Shown here: piece by piece, positions 34,656 through 42,761 of the stretch | How positions within the stretch are numbered: the stretch's first letter is position 1 | Layout of the letters: each line of letters starts with the position of its first letter | Assembly (NCBI GenBank): GCA_958448705.1 | Contig: CAUDEY010000012.1 | Coordinates: forward strand, 1-60,043 | Direction: 5' to 3' | Origin: UMGS1322 sp900550765 | Lineage (GTDB): Bacteria > Bacillota > Clostridia > Christensenellales > QALW01 | DNA length: 60,043 nucleotides | Made by a program: the position numbers and the translations under genes | The notes under the pieces: generated by a model | What the model was told of the DNA's origin: nothing | The model's database searches: none | Seen by the model: the letters and a program-made list of their open reading frames with translations, nothing else

Positions 34656-35722
34656 TAAAAGCAGTGATTATCGGCTTCGCCCATATGCATGTTAATGAGG
34701 TTGCCCTGTATATCAGCCGGCATCCGGAATACAGCCTGGAGGCCGCCGCGGATATGCCCTCAGACTTAGAAAAAATCGAGCCTCTTCGGTATACGCCGGA
34801 ATGGAACAAGGAAAATATACGCACAAATTTTTGTCCGCGGATTTATGAGGATTATTGCCAAATGCTTGATGAAGTCAAGCCGGAGGTGGCCTTTATTCTT
34901 ACGGAAAATTTTCAAAAGAAGAAAGCCGCCGAGGCCTGTGCGGTACGCGGTATAAACATAATTCTTGAAAAGCCCATGGCGGTAAATTTAAAAGAGGCCC
35001 GGGATATCGAGGCACTTGCGGAAAAATATGGAATTGAAGCCTATGTAAACTGGCCGGTTATGTGGCGTGCGTATTTATATAAAATGAAAAACGCTTTGGA
35101 CGCCCGCCTTGTCGGCGAGCCGCTGAAGCTGCAGTATATCAACGGCCATACAGGCCCATTGGGAAAAGGCGCAAGGCACCGGGGCGTGAGCGCAAACGCA
35201 GAGGAAATGACCGATGCGCAGCGAAAAAAAACATGGTGGTACCAAAAAAAATACGGCGGCGGCGTGTTTTTGGATATCGGCTGCTACGGCTGCTTTTTTG
35301 CCAAGTGGCTACTCGGCGGCGGAGAAAAAAGCGCGATAGCAATCGGAGAGCAAATGAATACGCCCTTTTGCGATACCGCAGATAATTTTGCCGCTGTTGT
35401 TCGGTATGATAAGAAAATGGCGGTGCTGGAAGGCACCTGGACCACACCGCGCGCTGTGATTCCCTCCGGACCTATGGTGATGTGCACCGACGGGATCATC
35501 GCCTGTACCGGCGGTGCGGAAAACCAGCCCGGCGTCGAGGCGTTTGACCTATACGGCAATCCGGTGGAAATTCCCGAAATATCCTTTGGACCGGAGATGA
35601 CCGATATGCCGCATTTATATGCCTGGCATAAGCAAACAAAAGGCGAAATGCCTCCGATGGCAACGCTAGAGGCTATCATCACAAGCGCGGAAAGTAAAAA
35701 AGAGGAACGTATCCGTGTATAA
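34652..35722 (+). CDS. Gfo/Idh/MocA-family oxidoreductase 4 (Tyr-type)
   Basis: 356 residues, overlapping the previous stop as ATGA with GGAGGAAC just upstream. The N-terminus is AVIIGFAHMHVNEVALY, again without the normal GxGxxG loop, then ILEKPMAVNLKEARD and KTWWYQKKYGGGVFLDIGCYG. It is the paralogue of oxidoreductase 2, so the train encodes two His-type/Tyr-type pairs. The altered loop may mean unusual cofactor binding; the EKP motif is intact. Confidence 0.83.
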   Translation: MIKAVIIGFAHMHVNEVALYISRHPEYSLEAAADMPSDLEKIEPLRYTPEWNKENIRTNFCPRIYEDYCQMLDEVKPEVAFILTENFQKKKAAEACAVRGINIILEKPMAVNLKEARDIEALAEKYGIEAYVNWPVMWRAYLYKMKNALDARLVGEPLKLQYINGHTGPLGKGARHRGVSANAEEMTDAQRKKTWWYQKKYGGGVFLDIGCYGCFFAKWLLGGGEKSAIAIGEQMNTPFCDTADNFAAVVRYDKKMAVLEGTWTTPRAVIPSGPMVMCTDGIIACTGGAENQPGVEAFDLYGNPVEIPEISFGPEMTDMPHLYAWHKQTKGEMPPMATLEAIITSAESKKEERIRV

Positions 35723-36494
35723 AGGAATCATTGCGGATATTCAGCGTGCGTCCATTCACGATGGCCCGGGTCTCCGCACAACGGTCTTTTTCAAGGGATG
35801 CCCGCTTTCGTGCCGATGGTGCCATAATCCGGAGTGCATTTCTTTTGCAAAGCAGGAGCTCTTTTATCCGGAAAAATGTATTGGCTGCGGCAAGTGCCAA
35901 GAGGGCTGTTATGCCGGCGCGCGCGTATCCTGCGGAACAGAAATGACCGCACAGCAGGTACTGCAGGCTGTGCTTGCGGATAAGCCCTATTACGGTGCGG
36001 CGGGCGGCGTTACGCTCTCCGGCGGCGAGCCCTTGGCACAAGCCCGGTTTGCCGCAGAGGTTTTAAAGCTTTGCCGGCAGGCGGGGATCCATACCGCTAT
36101 AGAAACCAGCCTGTATTTCTTTGATGCCGAGGTTCTGTCATTCACAGACCTTATCATGGCCGATATTAAAATATTCAACAGCGCAAAGCACCGGGAATAT
36201 ACCGGAGCGGATAATGAGCCAATTCTTAAGAATTTGCAACGCGCGGATACCTTGGGCATTCCGCTGGTAATTCGTACGCCGATTATTCCCACCGTAAACG
36301 ATACGGTAGAAAATATACGGCAAACCCGAGATTTTATCCGGTGCTTAAAAAATGTCATAAGCTACGAGCTGCTGCCCTATCATCCGCTGGGATTCAGTAA
36401 AGCGAAGGCGTTGGGCGTAAAGCAGCAAAAATTTGAGATTCCCCAAAAGGAAAAAATGGAGGAGCTGCGGCGATATGCTGACCTATCAAGATAG
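35715..36494 (+). CDS. Glycyl-radical enzyme activating enzyme (radical SAM)
   Basis: 259 residues. The radical-SAM cluster motif CxxxCxxC is C29-x3-C33-x2-C36 in KGCPLSCRWCHNPE. One extra ferredoxin-like 4Fe-4S motif follows (C55, C58, C61, C65), fewer than the two found in many activases, which fits the short length. Its job is to generate the glycyl radical on the enzyme encoded next. The start is GTG with AGAGGAA upstream, overlapping the oxidoreductase gene by 8 bases; the end overlaps the glycyl radical enzyme gene by 20 bases. The protein must work without oxygen. Confidence 0.92.
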   Translation: MYKGIIADIQRASIHDGPGLRTTVFFKGCPLSCRWCHNPECISFAKQELFYPEKCIGCGKCQEGCYAGARVSCGTEMTAQQVLQAVLADKPYYGAAGGVTLSGGEPLAQARFAAEVLKLCRQAGIHTAIETSLYFFDAEVLSFTDLIMADIKIFNSAKHREYTGADNEPILKNLQRADTLGIPLVIRTPIIPTVNDTVENIRQTRDFIRCLKNVISYELLPYHPLGFSKAKALGVKQQKFEIPQKEKMEELRRYADLSR

Positions 36495-38691
36495 ACTGTA
36501 CCGTATGCGGCAGACGAAAATCGCCCATACGCTGGCAAAGAAAGAACAAAACGGATACACCGACTTGGATGATTTCGGTACGGTGCCCCTGCCGGAGAGA
36601 TATTATGTAGAACCGTGGTACAACAGTGAAAACGGCAGCTTTTACGGGCTTGACGGAATGAGTGAGAACTTTTGCCGCGTGATGAACGCACACGAGCCCT
36701 ATGTGGACCCTATGGAAATGCTTTGCGGAAGATGGCGCGATATGCTGGTGAATTATCGGGGCGATATTCACTATATGCCCGATTGGATTCAAAAAAACAC
36801 AAAGCTCCGTAACTTTATGCAGCGCGGCGTGACCGCCCAGTGGAGTAAGCGCTGGGATGAAAAACGATTCCCTTATGACGGCTTAAAACCCTTGCAGGAA
36901 AAGTACAATATTGCCTCCGGTATTGACGGCGACGCGCATTTTGCCTGTGATTACCGTATCGGGTTCGCTTTGGGCTTCGGCGGTTTTTTAGAGAAAATAG
37001 CCGCCGGAAGAAAACAAAACCCTCAAAAACAGGCGTTTTATGATGCGGAAGAAAAATGCGTGCGCGCCATCATCGCCTTTGTTGACCGGCATATTGAAAA
37101 AATCCAGGAGCTGCTGCAAAGCGAATCCCGGCCGGAGATCAGAGAAAGCCTTGAAAAAATGCTTTCGGTGTGCCGGAATATCCGGCTGGATAGACCCAAA
37201 ACCTTTCATGAAGCCTGCCAATGGACGGCATTTTTTAACTGTGCCGCACGCATTTATACCCGCGACGGCGCAGGCTTTCAGTTGGATACCCTGCTGCTTC
37301 CTTTCTATGAAAACGACAAAAAAAACGGGATTTTAGAGGATGAAACGGCGATCTTTCTTCTTGCCAATCTGCTTTTGATCGACCCGCATTATTATCAGCT
37401 TTCCGGCGTGGACGAGAATGACCGTGACCTGACAAATCACCTCTCGTACCTTGCTTTAGAAGCGGCCGACAGAATCAACATTTCCTGTAATCTGACCGTC
37501 CGCGTGCATGAAAACTGCGATCCGGCGTTTTTGGAAAAAGCCGTATACTATTTGTTTAAAAATAAAAACGGCTGGCCCCGGTTCTGCGATGATAAAAATC
37601 TGTGCGACGGATATAGGAAAAACGGCGTGGATAAAAAAACCGCACGCCAGCGAATTGCCGTCGGCTGCAACTGGATGTGTGTTCCGGGCAAGGAATTTCC
37701 GATGAACGACACCGTAAAAGTTAATTTTGCCAAGGTTTTGGAGGAAGCGCTGAAGGAAATGAAGACGGAAACGGAGCCGTCAACGGAACGGCTTTTTGCC
37801 CTGTTTCAAAAACATCTGCTTTGCGCGGTGGACACCGTTGCCAAAGGCGTGAATCTGCATTTAGACCATATCCACGAGGTAACGCCGGAGCTGATCATGA
37901 ATTTGATGTTTCATCATTGCCTGGAGAAGGGCCTGGACGCATCCCAGTGCGCCGAGCTCTTCACCGTCGGCGTAGACGGTGCGGCGCTTGCCGTGGCTGC
38001 GGATTCCTTCGGAGCAATGGAGGAGCGGATCGAACGGGAAAACAGGCTTTCCTGGCAGCAGCTTTATGAGGCGCTGGAAAACAATTTTGCCGACGAACGG
38101 CTGCGTTTGATGCTTCAATCCACGCCCAAATACTGCGGCGGCGGTACGGCGGCGGATGCCTGGGCTAAGAGGATCAGCGCCCTGTGGACCGAAATTGTTG
38201 CAAACCAAAAAATGCCCGCCGGCAGAAAGCTTGTGCCCGGTCTGTTTTCCTGGGCGCGAAGCATTGAATACGGGCAGGCGGTAGGGGCTACCCCCAACGG
38301 AAGAAGAAAGGGCGAGCCGATCTCCCACGGAGCGAATCCGAATCCTCATTTTCGGGTTGACGGGGCGGTAACCGCGCTTTCCAGCGGAATCGCAGGCGTT
38401 CAATGCGGACGCGGCAACACAGCGCCGCTGCAATTGGAGTTTGATCCTCAAATTACCCTGGAAGAAGGCGGCGTACAGCTGGTATTGGAGCTGATAAAAA
38501 CTCATTTCCGACTGGGCGGTACGCTCATCAATATCAACATCCTGGACGGTGAAAAATTATTGCAGGCCCATAAAAATCCCGAACAGTATCCCGACCTTGT
38601 CGTACGGGTAACCGGCTTTACGGCGTATTTTGCGTCCCTTTCGCCGGAATTCAGACAGCTGGTTGTCAACCGTTTTTTAACGGGGATATAA
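36475..38691 (+). CDS. Glycyl radical enzyme (pyruvate formate-lyase family), novel subgroup
   Basis: 738 residues, slightly shorter than typical (780-830). The C-terminal glycyl radical motif is RVTGFTAYF with G714. The thiyl-radical cysteine loop reads AVGCNWMCVPG with C398 and a second Cys at 402; many dehydratases and decarboxylases have GCxE there with a catalytic Glu, which is absent. It therefore is not a typical diol or choline-type enzyme, nor PFL with adjacent cysteines. The start at 36475 has GGAGGAG upstream and overlaps the activase gene. The substrate is unknown; the neighbours suggest a sugar-derived compound. Confidence 0.88.
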   Translation: MLTYQDRLYRMRQTKIAHTLAKKEQNGYTDLDDFGTVPLPERYYVEPWYNSENGSFYGLDGMSENFCRVMNAHEPYVDPMEMLCGRWRDMLVNYRGDIHYMPDWIQKNTKLRNFMQRGVTAQWSKRWDEKRFPYDGLKPLQEKYNIASGIDGDAHFACDYRIGFALGFGGFLEKIAAGRKQNPQKQAFYDAEEKCVRAIIAFVDRHIEKIQELLQSESRPEIRESLEKMLSVCRNIRLDRPKTFHEACQWTAFFNCAARIYTRDGAGFQLDTLLLPFYENDKKNGILEDETAIFLLANLLLIDPHYYQLSGVDENDRDLTNHLSYLALEAADRINISCNLTVRVHENCDPAFLEKAVYYLFKNKNGWPRFCDDKNLCDGYRKNGVDKKTARQRIAVGCNWMCVPGKEFPMNDTVKVNFAKVLEEALKEMKTETEPSTERLFALFQKHLLCAVDTVAKGVNLHLDHIHEVTPELIMNLMFHHCLEKGLDASQCAELFTVGVDGAALAVAADSFGAMEERIERENRLSWQQLYEALENNFADERLRLMLQSTPKYCGGGTAADAWAKRISALWTEIVANQKMPAGRKLVPGLFSWARSIEYGQAVGATPNGRRKGEPISHGANPNPHFRVDGAVTALSSGIAGVQCGRGNTAPLQLEFDPQITLEEGGVQLVLELIKTHFRLGGTLININILDGEKLLQAHKNPEQYPDLVVRVTGFTAYFASLSPEFRQLVVNRFLTGI

Positions 38692-38700
38692 AAATAAATA

Positions 38701-38786
38701 TTCTCCGTTATGCAATAGTAAAAGAAAAGGAGAACCCTTGCAGAAAATATTAAGATTCCCAATGCAACGTTTTCATAACGGAAGAA
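38701..38786 (+). other. Complementary segments downstream of the glycyl-radical gene
   Basis: CCGTTATG (38705-38712) can pair with CATAACGG (38774-38781), and TTCTCC (38701-38706) can pair locally with GGAGAA (38729-38734) or distally with GGAAGAA. These are mutually exclusive folds around a possible TTG-started 35-codon frame at 38738-38845. It may be a 3' regulatory RNA; the evidence is only complementarity. Confidence 0.25.
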
Positions 38787-38803
38787 CATCTTACAAACAA
38801 ACC

Positions 38804-38844
38804 TACAACCCCCTGTTTCATACAAAATTAAACAGGGGGTTGTA
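38804..38844 (+). terminator. Large hairpin at the end of the gene train
   Basis: A perfect 15-bp stem (TACAACCCCCTGTTT and its complement, loop of 11). It probably ends the long transcript, although no strong T run follows directly. Confidence 0.6.
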
Positions 38845-38904
38845 AATTGAGTGGGTTTTTACTGGCTTCTTTTCCTTGACATATCTATTGAGGAAAAAGA
38901 TTTC

Positions 38905-38985
38905 ACCTGCTGATGTTCTCTCTCCCTCCGTCAAAACTGGCGTTTTGCCGCCTCCCTAGGCAGAGGGAGGCTTCCTGTGGTTCCA
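38905..38985. repeat. Dispersed hairpin repeat, member B
   Basis: Two perfect hairpins in tandem: CAAAAC-tggc-GTTTTG (38932-38947) and GCCTCCCT-aggcag-AGGGAGGC (38950-38971). I recall this CTCCCTCCGTCAAAAC type from gut clostridial genomes as a dispersed noncoding repeat. The remainder of 38986-39359 holds no gene I can support. Confidence 0.6.
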
Positions 38986-39359
38986 TCTGTCATAAAGGAT
39001 TCCTATTGAATAAAAATTCCTACAGCTTTCTCTTCCCTCGCTTCGCCTTTCTTAACGCTTTCTGGAAAAAACAACAAGTATCAGCGAGGCCTGAAAGCAA
39101 AAACAGAAAATGATCAGCTGCTCCTCTATTCCCTGCAGCAACAGCTCTCCTGATAAGAATCGATAATTAATTTCCGCTCTTCCGGCGCCCCTTGAAGCGA
39201 AACTGAGGGAGAGCGGTTATCCTTCTTCATTTTACATTTACCGTTTTTTCTTTTGTAAAGCAAAAAGCCATCCCTCACTTTAAAGGAAGACAAATTTTTT
39301 CTTTTCATCGTAAATGCTCCACGGTATTGGGCATGTAACCAATCCTTTTTTATACGCCT

Positions 39360-40205
39360 TTATTCCCGCCACAAGCGGTCCGGGTCCAGTCCGTAGATCT
39401 GCACTACTTCAAACAGATCGCTGTCTACAATATCCCAAACAGTGACAATATTGCCGCCTGTGGAATCGATATCATAGCCGGCGGTATAAAACGCATGCCA
39501 TACCAAATGGGCGCACTGGGTCGTAGGCGGACGTCTGCCGCTGTATTTTTTTATGATTCCCGCCAGCGGACTATAATCAACACCCTCCAGATTTTCCAGT
39601 GCCGCATCGGCAATGGCCTCCAATTCCTCGCCGGATGCGTTCTTTAGCCGCAGCATGACAAACGTAGGATATTCCCGCCAGGTGTTCAAGCGGTATTCCC
39701 CGGCGGGAACGCCTAAAATCGGCGCTTCCAATACGCGGTTGGCGCCGGTGATCAGTCCTGCATGCCCGTGCCGCCAGCCAAAAGAATGGCTGGAGAACAT
39801 GGCTACCACATAACCCTCTTCATACGGCGCCAAAGGAAAGCCCGCCGTATTTCTGCCGTCTTCATCTACCGCATATTCCATCCAGGTAGTAATGCCCGCA
39901 CGATGACATTGTACCGAAGCGCCGCCGAAAAAAGTTTCTTGAAATGCCGTTATCTGCGCCGCAAAATCCTCCTGCAGCCGCAGCTCATCAATCGCCCTTG
40001 CGCCTAACCCTGTTTGATAAAACAGGGTTTTATAATCTTCATCGGAAAGCGTTTCCTTTTCTAAAAGCGGTAAAAGGTCAATTTTTTCATATTCGGGGGT
40101 AAAATGAATATCCCTTTCTATCAGAAAGCTCCCGGCAATCCCTCCCGCGGTAAGCAGCGCGGAAATCAGAAGGCAGACCAGACAGGCTTTTGAGATGCGC
40201 TTCAC
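39360..40205 (-). CDS. Anchored permuted papain-like (YiiX/NlpC-P60 type) hydrolase
   Basis: 281 residues. An N-terminal hydrophobic segment (about 7-28) acts as signal anchor. The circularly permuted NlpC/P60-like order is visible: a His motif (GWRHGHAGLIT) precedes the Cys motif (TTQCAHLVWHAFYTAGYDID). Such enzymes cleave amide or thioester bonds in peptidoglycan peptides or lipid conjugates outside the cell; the substrate is unknown. The start is GTG, overlapping the aspartokinase stop (GTGA), with a weak ribosome site, so it depends on coupling. Last gene of the long minus-strand operon. Confidence 0.72.
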   Translation of the reverse strand: MKRISKACLVCLLISALLTAGGIAGSFLIERDIHFTPEYEKIDLLPLLEKETLSDEDYKTLFYQTGLGARAIDELRLQEDFAAQITAFQETFFGGASVQCHRAGITTWMEYAVDEDGRNTAGFPLAPYEEGYVVAMFSSHSFGWRHGHAGLITGANRVLEAPILGVPAGEYRLNTWREYPTFVMLRLKNASGEELEAIADAALENLEGVDYSPLAGIIKKYSGRRPPTTQCAHLVWHAFYTAGYDIDSTGGNIVTVWDIVDSDLFEVVQIYGLDPDRLWRE

Positions 40206-41530
40206 AAAAGCTCTTCCCGGGCAAAAGCATCATAGATCGTACGAATACTTTTTTCTAAATTACATTCGTCAACGCCGATAATGATGTTGATTTCGCTGGA
40301 GCCCTGATCGATGATGCGCACATTGATATTTTGCTGCCCTAAGGCTGAGAAGATTTTACCCGCGGTTCCCACGTTGCTGGCCATACCGTGACCCACTACC
40401 GCAAGCAGGGCAAGATTCGGGATAAATTCGATGGAATCGGGCTCGATCTCGTCCTGAATACTGGTCATCACGCTTTCCCTTTTTCCTTCAATGGCCTTGG
40501 CGTTGAGGACGGCGGACATGGTATCCACACCGCTGGGGAGATGCTCAAAGAGAATATTGTTTCGCTCAAATATCTCCAAAAATCTGCGGCCGATGCCCAG
40601 CTCGCTGTTCATCATGTTTTTTTCAATGGTGATTGCGCAGTAGCCTTTATGCCCGGCGATACCGGTGATTACCGTATCGCTCTGATGCTCTTTGGGCAGC
40701 TGATGCACAATCATCGTACCGAGTGCATCAGGCTCGTTGGTATTGCGGATGTTAATGGGAATACCGCTTTGCGCCACGGGGAATACCGCGTCCTGGTGCA
40801 GCACCGAGGCACCCATATAGGAGAGCTCGCGCAGCTCTTTATAGGTAATATAGCGGATCACGCGGGTTTCCGGAACGATTCGGGGATCGGTGACCATAAA
40901 GCCGGAAACATCCGTCCAGTTTTCATATAAATCTGCCTTGGCTGCCCGGGCGACAAGGGAACCGGTGATATCCGAGCCGCCGCGGGAGAAGGTCACAATG
41001 CCGCCGTCGGGACCGGAGCCGTAAAAGCCGGGAATGACGGCGCGCCCCTCGCGTGCAAGACGCTTGCTCATAATCGTGTTGGTTTTATCGGCATCGAGTA
41101 CGCCGCGGGAATCAAACAAGATTATTTCGGCCGCGTCAATAAAAGCAAAGTCCAGATATTCGGCTAAAAGAATTCCGTTCAGATATTCTCCCCGGGAGGC
41201 CGTGTAATCAATACTGGCTCCGCCGTCTACTTTCTTTTTTACCTGAGCGATAATGCTTTCGATATCCGTTGTAAGTCCCAGTTCATTTTTTATATCCGTA
41301 TACCGTTGGGTAATCTCGCCAAAAACCTCGGCCGTATCCTGACCGGAGCTGGAGAGGGCATAGCTTTTATATAAAAGATCCGTCACCTTGTCGTCATTTT
41401 TAAACCGTTTGCCCGGCGCCGATGGCACCACGTATTTTCTTGCCGCATCCGCCCTGATGATTTCGGCTACCTTTTGAAACTGTGCCGCATCCGCCAGGGA
41501 GCTGCCGCCGAATTTTGTTACTTTGATCAT
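40202..41530 (-). CDS. lysC: Aspartate kinase
   Basis: 442 residues. The N-terminus is TKFGGSSLADA (amino-acid kinase fold), followed by SAPGKRFKNDDKVTDLL, SRGGSDITGSL and two C-terminal ACT domains (YCAITIEKNMMNSELGIGRR ... NINVRIIDQGSSEINIIIGV). It phosphorylates aspartate, the first step toward lysine, threonine and methionine; the ACT domains imply feedback control. It lies 12 bases after the DUF1015 gene. Confidence 0.92.
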   Translation of the reverse strand: MIKVTKFGGSSLADAAQFQKVAEIIRADAARKYVVPSAPGKRFKNDDKVTDLLYKSYALSSSGQDTAEVFGEITQRYTDIKNELGLTTDIESIIAQVKKKVDGGASIDYTASRGEYLNGILLAEYLDFAFIDAAEIILFDSRGVLDADKTNTIMSKRLAREGRAVIPGFYGSGPDGGIVTFSRGGSDITGSLVARAAKADLYENWTDVSGFMVTDPRIVPETRVIRYITYKELRELSYMGASVLHQDAVFPVAQSGIPINIRNTNEPDALGTMIVHQLPKEHQSDTVITGIAGHKGYCAITIEKNMMNSELGIGRRFLEIFERNNILFEHLPSGVDTMSAVLNAKAIEGKRESVMTSIQDEIEPDSIEFIPNLALLAVVGHGMASNVGTAGKIFSALGQQNINVRIIDQGSSEINIIIGVDECNLEKSIRTIYDAFAREELL

Positions 41531-41542
41531 GTCTTTCTTCCC

Positions 41543-42760
41543 CTATCTGATTTTTCTTGCTTCTAAATAATACCGCTTATCCTGCCCCATACCCATGGAA
41601 AACGTCTTACGCGGCAGCGGCCCGTTCTCCTGCACGGCCGGAAAGAGCGTTTCCTTTTGAATGGCCGGCAGCAGGATGCCCACGGTATTTGCTTCCTTGG
41701 CCAGCTTTTTCACCTGCTCGGCCTCGTGTACGTAATCGATGCGCACGCCGGGGTGCGCCTGAAGATATTCATCCAAAAACCGCTGCAGCGTGCCCACCGT
41801 AAGCGTATGGGAGGGCTTTAGGCATACGGCCTGCTCACTGGAATCCGTCAGCACCATGCAGGTTTGGCCGGAATTTCCCTCAATGCCCTTTAAGGCTTTT
41901 AGAAAATCGGCCATATCCACTTGGAACAGCACGCGGTGAATCGGCTCAAATAGCATGGATTCCTCATGCAGGTTTACAATTTCACACAGCGCGTACCGGG
42001 CGGGGTGGTCCTTTTGCTGCTGGGGCGTTAAGGTCTTTTTCAGCTCCTCCCAGCATTTTTTGGCCGTAGCCAGGGAATGATTGCCGTCGCCTACGGCAAA
42101 GCGGATGATATTTTCGCCTGTTCCGCAATCGGCCAGCGGCAGGCTGCGCAGTACGTGCGCCTTTGCTTCTTCCCCTAAGCACCAGCCCTTGATGCTGCCG
42201 CCGCCGAGCATCAGCTCGGTTTGGTATACCGGCGTTTTTTCCATTTCAGCCAGCGGCGCGATGATTTCATGCTTTTTATCGTCGATCAGCAGCATGATAT
42301 GGGGCAGTTCGATCGGCGCGTCTTTCCGGATCAGCACCCGGGGCGGAAGGCGGTCCTCAATGGTTCCCTCGGTTGCGCGGATCAGGGAATGAGAATCGGG
42401 CGAATACGCATATTCCTCCAAATCCGCCGCTAACACAATCCCCCTGCGTACTCCGCCGAAGGAAAGCGTTCGCTCTATATAAAAGACAGCGTCAGGAAAC
42501 TCTCGGAATAGATTAGAAGCCAGATACCGGCACATCGCTTGATTAATTTCTTCCGTACGTTTGCGGTTATCCTTTTTTAAATAAATTTCCGGAAAGGTCA
42601 TTCGCAGCGTGGAGGGCTTTTCGCCCACGATGTGTTCAACCTTCTGCCAATAGGCTGCATCACTGGTAAACTGGTCGCACGCCACCACCGAATAAGCGTA
42701 TAAATCGGTACCCGGCGCGGGAATCAGGATATCGCACGGCTTTACGCCAAGTCGTTCCAT
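41543..42760 (-). CDS. DUF1015 family protein
   Basis: 405 residues, cytoplasmic. It matches the DUF1015 family (PF06245): YSVVACDQFTSD near the N-terminus, TEGTIEDRLPPR in the middle and IRFAVGDGNHSLATAKKCWEE in the second half. The family often sits beside amino-acid (serine) biosynthesis genes in clostridia, but its reaction is not established. GGAGGTAA precedes the ATG and only one base separates it from the ynbB-like gene. Confidence 0.85.
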   Translation of the reverse strand: MERLGVKPCDILIPAPGTDLYAYSVVACDQFTSDAAYWQKVEHIVGEKPSTLRMTFPEIYLKKDNRKRTEEINQAMCRYLASNLFREFPDAVFYIERTLSFGGVRRGIVLAADLEEYAYSPDSHSLIRATEGTIEDRLPPRVLIRKDAPIELPHIMLLIDDKKHEIIAPLAEMEKTPVYQTELMLGGGSIKGWCLGEEAKAHVLRSLPLADCGTGENIIRFAVGDGNHSLATAKKCWEELKKTLTPQQQKDHPARYALCEIVNLHEESMLFEPIHRVLFQVDMADFLKALKGIEGNSGQTCMVLTDSSEQAVCLKPSHTLTVGTLQRFLDEYLQAHPGVRIDYVHEAEQVKKLAKEANTVGILLPAIQKETLFPAVQENGPLPRKTFSMGMGQDKRYYLEARKIR

Positions 42761-42761
42761 T

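Noticed and set aside
39126..39308. 60-codon minus-strand frame
   Set aside because: Lies in noncoding DNA next to hairpin repeat B, has no convincing ribosome site, and its composition looks random.
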